A stretch of DNA of 64,000 nt from Rhabdophis nuchalis (taxonomy: Eukaryota; Chordata; Lepidosauria; Squamata; Natricidae): assembly GCA_039707465.1 (NCBI GenBank), contig CM077644.1, positions 198,745,962-198,809,961 of the forward strand, given 5' to 3'. Shown here one piece after another: positions 11,339 through 23,954 of the stretch. The position numbers and the translations under genes are program-made. Below the pieces are notes generated by a model. It made no database searches. It was not told where the DNA came from and saw only the letters and a list, made by a program, of their open reading frames with translations. Every line of letters starts with the position of its first letter. The first letter of the stretch is position 1.

Positions 11339-11710
11339 CAGGTAGTCCTTGACTTACAACAGTTCATTTAGTGACCATTTAAAGTTACAATGACACTGAA
11401 AAAGTGAATTATGACTATTTTTCACAGTTATGACTTTTGCAGCATCTCCATAATCTTGTGATCAAAATTCAGATGCTTGGCATTTGGTTCATATCTATGA
11501 TCGTTGCTGTGTCCCAAGATCATGTGATCAACTTTGGTGATGAACAAAGTCAATGGGGAAACCAGAGTCACTTAACAGCCAAGTTACTAACTTATCAACT
11601 GCAGTTGACTTAACAATTGTGTCAAGAAAGGACACAAAATGAGGCACTTAACAAATGTCTCATTTAACTACAACTAAAATTTGGGGCTCAATTGTTGTCA
11701 ATACCATAGC
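11339..11710. mobile_element. Tigger-like element (CAGGTAGTCC ends)
   Basis: It begins CAGGTAGTCCTTGACTTACA and has family blocks such as GTTATGACTTTTGCAGCATC and ATCATGTGATCAACTTTGGTG. The right end is eroded. It sits between the two pieces of the ancient LINE. Confidence 0.6.
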
Positions 11711-11815
11711 ATTTAGCTACCAATTTTCCAGTCCATATTGTACACATGTTCCATTATACAAGCCTATATATAAACATTCAATAATTTTCCTTTTCCACAT
11801 GTATAAGAACTATCC

Positions 11816-12115
11816 CTGACTTGCGCACCTTCCGCCGCGGTCTCAAAACCTTTCTCTTTCAACAAGCATAAAGCATGATTTTTAAATTTTTAAATTAAAA
11901 TTTTTAAATTAAAATTTCTATTATTTTAATCAGAGTTAGTTTGGGTTTTTTCCATGTTTCGGCCAACATTTTAATTATGTCTTTTAAAAGCTTTTAAAAT
12001 ATATAACTTTTATATATTTGTTTTTATATATTTATATATCTGTTTTTATTTTGGCTGTACACCGCCCTGAGTCCTTCGGGAGTAGGGCGGTATAAAAAAC
12101 CAATAAACTCTAAAC
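11816..12115 (+). mobile_element. L2-type LINE 3' end
   Basis: It encodes the tail of the ORF, DLRTFRRGLKTFLFQQA followed by a stop. After a T/A-rich 3' UTR comes the family hairpin ACCGCCCT...AGGGCGGT (12061-12091) and the end TATAAAAAACCAATAAACTC. 5'-truncated. Confidence 0.75.
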
Positions 12116-12349
12116 TGCCAAAGATTTTTTTGCACTTGAAAAATCTGCTGTTACAGCCTCTGTCTCGTAGACACTGTAATGTGTTCCCTCTGTGTCTCGC
12201 TCTGTGTGTGTCTTTCTCTCACTTCCTCTCTCTTGCTCTCATTGTCACCTTGCATATTCTTTTAATTGTGAGGGCTGTAGCTGCCAACATTTGAAGCAAG
12301 GAGCCATAAATCACACTGGATTATTATAAAAATGAGGCATAAGGACATC

Positions 12350-12910
12350 CTTTTTCATACTTTCCATTAGCACAACTTCTATGGCACTTTGCTGCATAAT
12401 CCTTTTCATTTAGTTCCAAATAGCGTATGCATCCCTTTCTTTACATCCATTTTGAATTAATTTTCTTGGAAGATTAATCTTTTTATTAATCGAATTGTTT
12501 TTCATACTTTCTCTTCCTACAGGCAGCCTAGTCCTATTCTAGTTTTACATTGTTCTTTCATTCCATGCCCACCCACCCCCTGCCAATATCTGGTCTTTCC
12601 CACATTCAGGACTCTTCATTACTCTTGCATTCTCCAATAATTTTCTAAACTGCTCATCATAGACAAGCAAATCATCAAAGTAATTTGAATCATTCATTTT
12701 CTATGTATATACATGAATAGACTTCATCTTAAATCACGCATCTGAAGCAAAATTATTATTTTTTCCTGAACAGATTCTCAGATAACATTCATTTGGAGAC
12801 CTCAGAATGTCCCAATCATGTTTCCTGTACTTCCCTTTCCAGTTCTTATTCACCCATTCAGGTCACTTAACATAATATTTATCCTTGCCTGGATTTCATG
12901 CATTCAGAAA
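12350..12910 (-). mobile_element. ancient LINE endonuclease-domain remnant, minus strand
   Basis: The minus strand, read through frameshifts, gives DLNGWIRTGKGSTGNMIGTF, then a MYIHRK-like block (compare the MYTWR motif), then blocks resembling ID..LVDE..R. The order GDLNGWVG...MYTW...LIDY is that of an AP-endonuclease domain in LINE ORF2. Heavily decayed; the RT part between this and 11035 is missing or unrecognisable. Confidence 0.4.
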
Positions 12911-12934
12911 ATTGCACAATCTTTCATGAAACTC

Positions 12935-13330
12935 TGTATGTATATGTATATGTATAGGTGTGTGTGTATGTATATATGTATGTATTATGTATCTGTATAC
13001 ACACACACACACACACACAGAGTGTTTAGACATTATTAGCTGTGTGTTGCATTATTTTGAGGGAACAGCACATTTACACTGTTATACAAGCTGTATACTC
13101 ACTACTTTACATGGTAGCCAAGTGTCATTTCTTCAGTGATATCACATGAAAAGATATACTTCAATATTTACAAAATGTGAGGGGGTGTATTCACATCTGT
13201 GATATACTGTGTCTGTGTGTGTCTGTGTGTCTGTGTATATATATATGTGTGTATAACACATACACACACACACACTACACATAGTACACACACACACACA
13301 CATATACACATATGCATACATACATACACA
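12935..13330. repeat. TG/CA and TATG-rich microsatellite cluster
   Basis: Runs of GTATATGTATATG, TGTGTG and (CA)n at about 12940-13020 and again at 13200-13330, separated by about 170 bp of non-repetitive DNA. It includes mirror-image CA/TG segments. Confidence 0.85.
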
Positions 13331-13999
13331 TGCAGTACATGTGTATAGTGGTTATGTTTGGAATGTTTCAAACTTTTTTGGTCTGCCTCTGAAGCAATTC
13401 AAAGTTACACAAACCATGCTTCATATAAATTTAAAGAATGATTCAACCAAATCTTTATCTAATCTAATGCAATCATTTGTCTGAAGCTTTGCAAAGGTCT
13501 AATAAACAATGTTAATATAATGCTGAATGATTTTTCCTAATTTAGCAAACTGTATGGCTAGATAGTACATCACACTCTACATTATAAGAAATGGATATAG
13601 TTTAACATGAAAATGATGAAGTATGCTCATAACAGAAAGAAAGGGATCTATTTATTCCTTCATTTAAATATAATTTAAATTAGAAACAACCATAACACTA
13701 AATCATGTTGCATAATTTCTCTGTCTCCCTTTTTTTCCAGAATAATTGCATAAAACATATCCACATAGGCTATTATGAATTCATTTAAATATATATAATC
13801 ACAGGTTACACATGTGCAAGAGCCAAATTTCAAAGACATTTTCTTGATGTATGAATAAACTGAAATTATTAATTTCTTGTGTATAAGCTTGAAATGTTAC
13901 ATATAAAAACGTAAGTGAGAACTGGGTAGTTCTACAAAACAAATTACAATTTCCTTACCTGCAGGTTTTTGTTGCTTCTTTTACTTTTTACAATTAAAC
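13331..13999. other. unique sequence, no feature seen
   Basis: AT-rich; no recognised element up to the LTR target duplication. Confidence 0.4.
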
Positions 14000-14004
14000 G
14001 AAAT

Positions 14005-14334
14005 TGTTGTGTCCTCGACCTGCGACCGGTCTCGACTTACGACCGGCCGCAGGTCTTCCAGGCTGCCTCTTGGAGCCTTGGCAACAGGCTGTAGCAAGGC
14101 AGCCAACTGACAGACGCGCCTGATTGGCTGAGGCGCGCCTGGCCCTTGCTGCAGCCTGATTGGCTCCCCCTTTGACAGCTCCAAATATAAAGAGCTGTCA
14201 AAGCGCGGGAGCCCCTGTCTACCGCACCTTTTCTTTAACTGAACTTTCTTTCCTTGTAAGCTGTGCCTAGCTAAATAAAGCTATGTTTCTGAGCAAACCT
14301 GATGTGGACCCACTTATTGACCGAAGTCACAATA
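14005..14334 (+). mobile_element. solo LTR, 330 bp
   Basis: It starts TGTTGTGTCC and ends GTCACAATA, so the tips are inverted repeats with one mismatch (TGTTGTG versus CACAATA). It is flanked by a perfect 5 bp duplication GAAAT (14000-14004 and 14335-14339). Internal order is promoter-like: two inverted CCAAT boxes (GATTGGCT near 14121 and 14158), TATAAA at 14186, then AATAAA at 14274. It is GC- and CpG-rich against AT-rich flanks, suggesting a young insertion. No internal retroelement genes remain; recombination between two LTRs would explain this. Gypsy or endogenous-retrovirus origin cannot be told from the LTR alone. Confidence 0.75.
14171..14202 (+). promoter_or_regulatory. LTR TATA box inside a perfect 11 bp inverted repeat
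   Basis: TTTGACAGCTC (14171-14181) and GAGCTGTCAAA (14192-14202) are perfect reverse complements. The 10 bp between them, CAAATATAAA, contains the TATA box. Confidence 0.7.
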
Positions 14335-14339
14335 GAAAT

Positions 14340-15796
14340 CCTTTCAATAACTTTTTTGAACACTTACTCTTTGGACTAACTCCATTTTCCCTAGCAGTGA
14401 ATCTTTACAAAAGGCAATTATACCCACCATTACTATTGCATCAGTCATTGGTAAACACTAACATTTGAAGAAAAGTAATGCTGGAACAAATATGTACTTA
14501 TATATTATTAGCAACGTTTTAGGAATCTCTGATAACAAACAGATTGGGGCCCATGTGTAGCTGGAGCAAGCATCTTAGAATTCTCTGTTTTTAATACAAA
14601 CTGTTTTTAATCAACAGTCTTTGTTTGTATTTCTCCTAATTGTTCAGATATTGTTCAGCTTTGCATATTTGCATATGGCTGACCACAATAAAGCCTTTCA
14701 ACAGTTAGAGGCTGTTCCCTAATCCCTAATCATACTGCCTAGCTATCTAGGGACCCTTCCCTATTAATAGTTCAAGCCAGAAGCTTTCAAACTATTTTTT
14801 GACAATGCCCTCTGAAAAAAGTGTCATATTGTTATCTCTGGATGCAGACCTTACAAAGACCTTTTAAAGTCTATTCTAGACAAATATATGTATGCCAATT
14901 ATGCATGGATCTTTTGTTTGTTTGTTTGTTTGTTTTTTATAGCTACCTAACTCAACCAAGTGACTTTGAGCAGCTTGCAATTCTAAAATGATAAAACAGT
15001 TAAAAATAGCAAAATGGTAACAATATCCACAAAATAAATAAACACAAAACCATGAAGATGAATAAACTAACAGTAAAGCCAAGTAATAGGGCCCTTAACA
15101 CATTCTGAGCCCCACAACTGAGTTCATAATCACATTTTTAAAGCTTTGCAAAAGACCTACAGGGTTGGTGGCATTCTAATCTTCAAGGAAAGAATATTCC
15201 ACAACGAATAGCAAAAAAGTTCATCTTCTAGTTACTGCTAATCAATTCTTTGGCTGATGGTGTGTGTGTGTGTGTGTAATTGGATAGAAAACTAATACTA
15301 ACACAGATACACAAACACCATAATCCTTGACTATTATTTAACCCTAGGGTGGATTTTTCAGGAAATCCACAGCTAATGGGGAAAATTGTCTTAAAGCAAT
15401 AATGCCAAACGTTTCTTTTGGCCAATCAGTATCATTTACACTGATTACAGAACTGTTTATTAGTGGCTGCTTTCCTGGCACCTCACCAATTAAGAACAGC
15501 CTTGAGTTAACACAAAGCAAACATTTCCACTCCTGTTCAAAACTGAATAGTCTCATACTTTCCATATTTTTAAGTGATTAACAATGAAAATAATCCAAGT
15601 GTTCCTTTTAAAAAGTGGCCAAATCTAAATTCAGTTTGAGATTGTTTATTAGCATTACATGATTCTATTTCTAAAAGAGCCATGTCAACTGTTGTAGATC
15701 TAAATTTGAAAGCCTACTGAATGGTTTCACTTTCTGAGTTTGCATCAAATAAATCTACATGTTACCAAGTTGAGAATTAATGTCTGCTCCACTACA
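14340..15796. other. mostly unique; possible LINE 3' tail near 14920-15050
   Basis: (TTTG)n at about 14911-14932 is followed by ATAGCTACCTAACTCAACC and GAGCAGCTTGCAATTC, which resembles a decayed reverse-oriented LINE 3' end. A short (TG)n run lies at 15260-15278. No gene seen. Confidence 0.35.
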
Positions 15797-15910
<114 letters not shown>

Positions 15911-16489
15911 TTTATTTGTATACCGCATCCTCTCCCCAAGGGGACTCGGAGCGGTGCACAGGGAAAATTAAAATAGCTATAAAATACATAAATAGAATAA
16001 GTAAAAACAGATTAAACTCAAAATTATCCCTGCGCTAAAATCCCCAATTATAAAATGACTAAAATCCCCTAACATCCTAATAGACGGAGACTAACCCAGG
16101 CCAGCCAGACAGAAAAAGTGTGTTTTAAGTTTTTGACGGAAGGAGCGGAGGTCCGTGGTTGTTCTAATTTCGGAGGGAAGGTCGTTCCAGAGGGCTGGGC
16201 CCGCCACAGAGGAGGCCCTTCCCCTGGGCGTCGCCTGCTGGCACAGCCTGGTGGACGGCACCCGGAGAAGTCCCTCTCTGTGGGAGCGGAGCGGCCGCAG
16301 GGATGTATGGGGCAGGATCCGATCCCGCAGATAACTAGGTCCCGTGCCATGGAGTGCTTTAAAGATGATGACTAACACCTTGAAGCGCACCCGAAAGACG
16401 ACAGGCAGCCAGTGCAGCTCGCGCAAGAGCGGTGTTATATGGGTAAACCTGGAGGTTCCCATTATTGCTCGCGCGGCTGCATTCTGGAC
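15911..16489 (-). mobile_element. L2-type LINE 3' end, minus strand
   Basis: The minus strand encodes about 123 residues of the ORF2 C-terminus, including LLRELHWLPVVFRVRFKVLV and FKALHGTGPSYLRD, then SVAGPALWNDLPSE, an L2-clade pattern. The frame is open to its stop at about 16091. The 3' UTR has the family hairpin near 15921-15955 and the triplet tail. 5' truncation is at about 16489, where similarity to the copy at 25050 stops. Confidence 0.85.
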
Positions 16490-16856
16490 CTTTTAGATAC
16501 TTTTAGCCTCCTGTTGTGCTTAGAATTTTGTGCTAAAACCTTCTGATATCAGACCATTTTATTTTTGTAATATTATTCTGACTTGAGAAAAATCAGTTTA
16601 ATTAGCTCCTTAAAAAGTGTGCGGGTGAATCTCACACTTTTGCTTGCCAAAGTCTGCTTTCCAAATAATTACAAATAAGGAAACCTCTTCCAGCTACTCA
16701 AAATAATCCCAAATCTTAGAGATAATACAGAAGTCTTCCTTTGAAATTATAATCACAATGTTACCCTTCCTATATTTTTTCTAAATTGATTACACAATAA
16801 AGTTGTAATATTTTAATAGATATCATATTCTTTTAAATATCTTTCCTTTTTCCTTT

Positions 16857-17130
16857 AAAATGCAGATAAGGCAGGAAAGGTGGTGCAAACACTCAAGTGT
16901 TTCACATATACTTACAAAATGGAAATTTTAGAATTACAAAAATGTAGCCTGTAACAATTCTGCTACATGGAGTATTTCTTCCCAGAATTATAAAGAAAAT
17001 AAACTGCTATTATAACTCAGTTAATACATTGTTACAGGCTACATTTTTGCAATTCTAAAATTTCCATTTTGTGAGTATACGTGAAACACTTGAGTGTTTG
17101 CACCACCTTTTCCTGCCTTATCTACATTTT
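16857..17130. repeat. inverted repeat with 99-100 bp arms and 75 bp spacer
   Basis: The left arm (16857-16955) runs from AAAATGCAGATAAGGCAGG to TGTAGCCTGTAAC. The right arm (17031-17130) is its near-perfect reverse complement. The right arm ends exactly where CR1 similarity begins. Confidence 0.9.
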
Positions 17131-17886
17131 AGTAAAGTAAGGTTCTACATTTAGGCAAGAAAAACCAAATGCACAGGTACAATATAGGTGGTACCTTGCT
17201 CAATAGTAGTAACTGTAAGTGGGATCTTGGAGTCCTAGTGGACAACCATTTAAATATGAGCCAGCAGTGTGCAGCAGCTGCCAAAAAAGCCAACCCAGTT
17301 CTAGGCTACATAAACAGAGGGATAGAATCAAGATCACGAGAAGTGTTAATACCACTTTATAATGCCTTGGTAAGGCCATACTTGGAATACTGCATCCAGT
17401 TTTGGTCGCCAAGATGTAGAAAAGACATGGAGACTCTAGAAAGAGTGCAGAGAAGAGCAACCAAGATGATTAGGGGACTGGAGACTAAAACATATGAGGA
17501 ACGGTTGCAGGAACTGGGTATGTCTAGTTTAATGAAAAGAAGGACCAGGGGAGACATGATAGCAGTGTTCCAATATCTCAGGGGTTGCCACAAAGAAGAA
17601 GGAGTCAAACTATTCACCAAAGCACCTGAGGGTAGAACAAGAAGCAATGGGTGGAAACTAATCAAGGAGAGAAGCAACTTAGAACTGAGGAGAAATTTCC
17701 TGACAGTTAGAACAATTCACCAGTGGAACAGCTTGCCTCCAGAAGTTGTGAATGCCCCAAGACTGGAAGTCTTTAAGATGTTGGATAGCCATTTGTCTGA
17801 AATGGCATAGGGCTCCTGCCTAGGCAGGGGGTTGGACTAAAAGACCTCCAAGGTCACTTCCAACTTGTATTGTATTGTATTGTATT
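17131..17886 (+). mobile_element. CR1 LINE 3' end with (TTGTA)n tail
   Basis: 5'-truncated CR1. Coding similarity starts at about 17139 with VLHLGKKNQMHRYNIGGTLL and stays open to a stop at 17808-17810. The 3' UTR has the CR1 block GGTTGGACTAAAAGACCTCC then AAGGTCACTTCCAAC, and the tail is TTGTA repeats. Confidence 0.9.
17139..17810 (+). pseudogene. CR1 ORF2 C-terminal fragment
   Basis: About 223 residues remain: the region after the RT catalytic core, including [53 protein letters not shown] and NFLTVRTIHQWNSLPPEVV, all close to bird CR1. The RT active site and endonuclease are absent because of 5' truncation, so it cannot act. The frame carries no internal stop, so this copy is fairly young. 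Confidence 0.85.
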
Positions 17887-18029
17887 AATACTTTTTGACT
17901 CAAACTCAGACGTTACAGGAATCTGATCATAAACAAATAATAAAACTTTAAGAAAAGTTAAAACTAATTTATTGTTTATTATGCTTTATTTGTATACAAC
18001 TGTTTCTTATAATCCTCCACAGCATTATA

Positions 18030-18252
18030 ATGTGGTGATGCAGTGGTTAGAAGGCAGTATTCCAGGCTAATTCTGCTGACTGTCAGGAGTTCAATCTACA
18101 CAAGCTCAAGGTTGACTCAGCCTTCCATCCTTTTGAGGTCAGTAAAATGAGGACCCTGATTGTTGGGAGAAATATGCTGAACTATGTAAACCATTTAAAG
18201 TGGGCTGTAAGGCACTGCAAAGCAGCATATTAGTCTAAATGCTATTGCTATC
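18030..18252 (+). mobile_element. Sauria-type tRNA SINE
   Basis: The tRNA-like head GTGATGCAGTGGTTAGAA (A box) is followed by CAGGAGTTCAATCTACAC (degraded B box), then AAGGTTGACTCAGCCTTCCA, AAAATGAGGACCCTGATTG, and the end TAGTCTAAATGCTATTGCTA. Blocks and order match the copy at 45345. Confidence 0.8.
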
Positions 18253-20095
18253 TGGTGAATGATATTTGTGGTGAATAATATTTGTAGATGCAGATTTCTA
18301 CAGAAAATAGCAGAACCATAGGATTTTTATCCTAACAAGTTTGAAGGCAACATATTGACTATTAAGTTTACATTTTGTCATAACTAAGATGCTTATAAGC
18401 ACTCTTAGTCTGTTTTTTCATCACTGTTGTACAATATATAATGCTCTGATATTCAGTAAAACTGTGTTATAAATAATGATGAAGAAACAGATCAGAGCTT
18501 AGCCTTTCTCCAAAGATATTTGCAAAAATTATAATTCACAAGTCCCCACTAATATAGGCATTAATATCCAGCACTGACATGAAACAATTTTATTTCCAAG
18601 CATAATAATTTTAGGAAATGTAATCTCTAATCACTTACTTTATTCTGAATAATTGATTGAATTTTTGCTATTATCTTATTTTCATAATGCATATTTAATA
18701 TCCAGTATGCTATGCTATTTCTAAAGATGAATAGTGTGATTCTGTATTATATTTCACTCCCCTCAGTAGCTTAATGAGTTTAACCCTATTATAATTTTTG
18801 TCGGCATTTCTAAATGACACCACAATAATTTACCTTTGCAAGGCAACTCAATATGCTGCCTTCATGCAGCTGGGAAGCCAGTGGCAGTTTAGGCTGATCC
18901 TTGCAGTTTGCCAATAGTAAAGAAAGAACAGATGGTGAGTCAGCCTCTATTCAACTTGATTGCATTATGAAAGCATTTTTCATTATATATATTTAGTATT
19001 TTGTGCTGATGTGCTGCAATCCTACCCTGCAAACAATTGCACAACTACTATACAGGTCTATAACGTTGGCCACTTACTAAATACACAAATTGGCTTCAAA
19101 TTAATTTATTTATTTATAGTCCTAAATATCTGCACCATCATTTATTGGTACAGTATTTGTGTACCAATGAAACATCAGTAGAAAATTTAAAATAGAGGGA
19201 AATTTCTCAAAACTGAAACATAATAAAAACAGGATATAATCTGTTTTTTTGCAAACCATGGTTATTCTAATGGTATATGAATAATTTGCAAGATTGATGC
19301 CAGCCTTCGAAGGTACATCAGTCAGGAAACACAACCAGATCAGCTAATCCTACTTTATTTTAAGATTTTATTAACAGAATCTTGCAAGTTTGAAAGTAGC
19401 TTTTACAGCTGGAGAACTAGGGTGGGGTAGGGTGGCATGGGGGAAATATGTCTGCTGAACCTCTTTCTTTACTCATTATGCAGTTGCAGGCTCTTATCTG
19501 ACCATTCATTAGGCAGTATTTGTTGTCCATCTCCATTATGGCTATTGCTAGAAACTTGTCAAGTTTTGTAGTGGTTGCCCAAGTTAGATTCTGCAGAATG
19601 AAGATTGTAATTTTTTGATCAGATAGGAAACTAATTTTTTGATAATCAGATTTATGAATGTACCATAATAGGAATGGATGATTTTGGCCCTGTCAATTTG
19701 TGTATACAAATCCCAAATCCTCTGCTCAAGCTAATTAAGCTAATTAAGTAAATTAATATGCCAGGTCAGAATCAATTTGCCTTTTTAGATATGAAGAAAA
19801 TCTATCCAGTAGGATAATGTGAACCAAAGACTCGTCTCAAAGCATGTGTTTCAGCCAAAATTTGAGATGGGAAAATTTCAGGCTCAGGAGAAATGAAGCA
19901 GATACCAGCCAAATAAGGAAATTTGAGGTTGAATGAGGTACACAAAATATGTCTTTCAGAAACCTAGCAGTCTTAATCATTATTTCCAATATTGATAGAG
20001 AAATGATGTCTCTAAAATTCTTTTTTGATGGCTAAAGATGGCTAAATTTGTTGTCATCTGGTGCTCAACACTGTGGGAAACAATCATGGAGAACA
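18253..20095. other. unique AT-rich sequence, no feature seen
   Basis: No coding frame or recognised element. Confidence 0.4.
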
Positions 20096-20420
20096 GTGTC
20101 CTATTGGAGCCCGCTTCAGAGAAGGAGGAGGCGGAGTTGGAACTAAGACCAATTGACAGGGATGGCAAATCTGCCTTTGGATTTTTGTAGAGGCCAGGGG
20201 CTGAGGGCAAAGCTGTCACAGGCCTTTCAGGCATTGGGTGAGGTGATCAACCAGACAAAGAGCTGCCTGCCTGCACAGACACAAGGGAGGATCAGCTGAT
20301 AACAGTCAGCAGTGATGATAGGCAGCAGATATCCTCTTATGAGGAACAGCTGTCTAGTCCACCTTTCCAAGGGCAAGGAGAACTGAGCATAGGCAAGCCC
20401 GGAGAAGGGTTGCAAGGCAT
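20096..20420. other. unclassified GC-richer block, possible transposon remnant
   Basis: GC content rises, with GAAGGAGGAGGCGGAGTTGG and AGGGAGGATCAGCTGATAAC. Style and abrupt composition change suggest an old LTR-element or other transposon piece, but I recognise no family and see no termini. Confidence 0.25.
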
Positions 20421-22316
20421 TTTGTTTCTTGCTCTTTGATAAATCTAGCTCCAATGTCAGTAATTTAATATTTCCAGAGCATAGAACAATACATTTGGGC
20501 AAGTTTTGCCATGCATTTTTATTACTAGTGATTGTCCCCCCCACCCTTTATTTAACCCCATCCCACCCACCCCAATCTCACAATCAGAAATCCTCAAACT
20601 AATTTCTAAATTTGCCCCCAGATAAATATATTATTTATTCCAGAATTATGAAAATAAATCCTGATCAATGGTTTCAATATTTTCCACCATCACTCCAATT
20701 TACTAGCATTAATATTCTTTACTGCTACCCAAATAGTGACTTAATTCTATTACTGTTCTGATATATAAGAAAAATGGCAGGCTTTTATCAATAATTAGCA
20801 AACTCTTTTTTTACCATAAACATTTAGACTGGGTGTGTTCAGAAAATAAGTTGGCACCCACAAAATATGCAATTTTGCACCTTTTAGCTAAGAGCCAAAT
20901 TCTTAACTCTTAATTCAAAGCTTGTCTCCAAGATTAGAGATTGGGTAAACTAGAACTGAAACTAGCATTTAGCAATGATTTTTACCCTTGTGGCTCAAGA
21001 TTAATTTAGTCCTTACAGAGCTATTGTCATTAATTTTACCACAGATATTGAAATCAAAATGGTGGGATGCTATTACTGAGTGGAACTACTTTGGTAAATA
21101 ACCTGACCTTTTGCTACTGTTAAAACTAGAAAAGGTTAAGGGGATCATTAGGCAGTGATTGAAGGTACTGAACTCCAGAATAAGGTAACATCTATTACCC
21201 TCTCAGAGATATGCAGAAGTTATTCTAAAAAAAAACAACCCCAAACATTTTCTCCTACCTTAAGTAGTTAGTAGGCTAGTAGGCTTACTCCAAAGCCCAT
21301 TTCAATAGCCTATCTTTAACAGTCCTGGAAAAACATATATAAAATACCATTATCCAGAAATTATATCCAAATGAATCAGGCAAAACTAAGCATATATCTG
21401 TACATTATAAATTTTACAATTATGTGATTTTTAAGTCTTCATGTATATGTAGCAGCTGAATATAGTTAGAGCACTATATTTAATGTGGGTAACTTCAAAT
21501 CCTGAAGGATACCTACCTTAACAGTAGGGGTCCTTGGGCAAAGACCTCCAAGGTTTCACCTGACTATGAGTCATGATATAAGAGAGTCCTGCCATAACCC
21601 AATAAACCATACATGGATAAGTTAAGAAAACCTGGAATTGATGGAATTACATATGTTTCCTACAACATATGAGAAAACTAGGGATATCTTACATCCACAC
21701 TGAGAAACAGCTTCAACATAGTGAAGGAGTTGCTTGAGCTAGACCAACTACACATTAAATACCAGTCTCAAGATGACCCATGAACAGCAGCATATATTGA
21801 ACAGCACAACCAAATAGTTGGCATTGTGAATAGGAGCAGTTGAATGGGCTGTATGGCCTAGACCCTCCCAAGTCCAGAAGGGAGATTACATAGAAGGTTA
21901 TGGTGAATAACAGGGTTAAGATCCTTTGGAACTTCAGATTAAAATTGACAGACAGGTATTGGCCAATCAATGTGGTAGTAGACAAGACCAGAAGACAGCA
22001 GTCATGAAAGATGTAGCAGTGCCAAGTCACAGCAACATCAGGAAGAAGTAGTATGAGAAAATGGAGGAGTGCCAGGTCCTGAAGGAGAAACTATAGAGAA
22101 TGTGAAAAATAAAGTGTTGATAGGAATACTTAGGCTATAAATTCTTAGCTGAGAAAGTGACTGCAACATAATCCCAGGAACAACATCCGAGCTCTCTGGT
22201 GAGAAGAGTGAAGCAGTATCCTGTGCCGAACCCTCAGATTCCCAGGCTTCTGATAGTGTACCCGAGATTTAGGAAAACACATACAGTACCAGCCATAAAG
22301 ATGGGAAGGTCTATTT
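20421..22316. other. unique sequence, no feature seen
   Basis: No coding frame or recognised element. Confidence 0.4.
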
Positions 22317-22320
22317 GTTT

Positions 22321-23949
<1,629 letters not shown>

Positions 23950-23954
23950 TTGAT

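Noticed and set aside
12935..13330. Regular spacing of repeats considered as a CRISPR-like array
   Set aside because: Units are 2-4 bp simple repeats with no unique spacers; this is vertebrate DNA.
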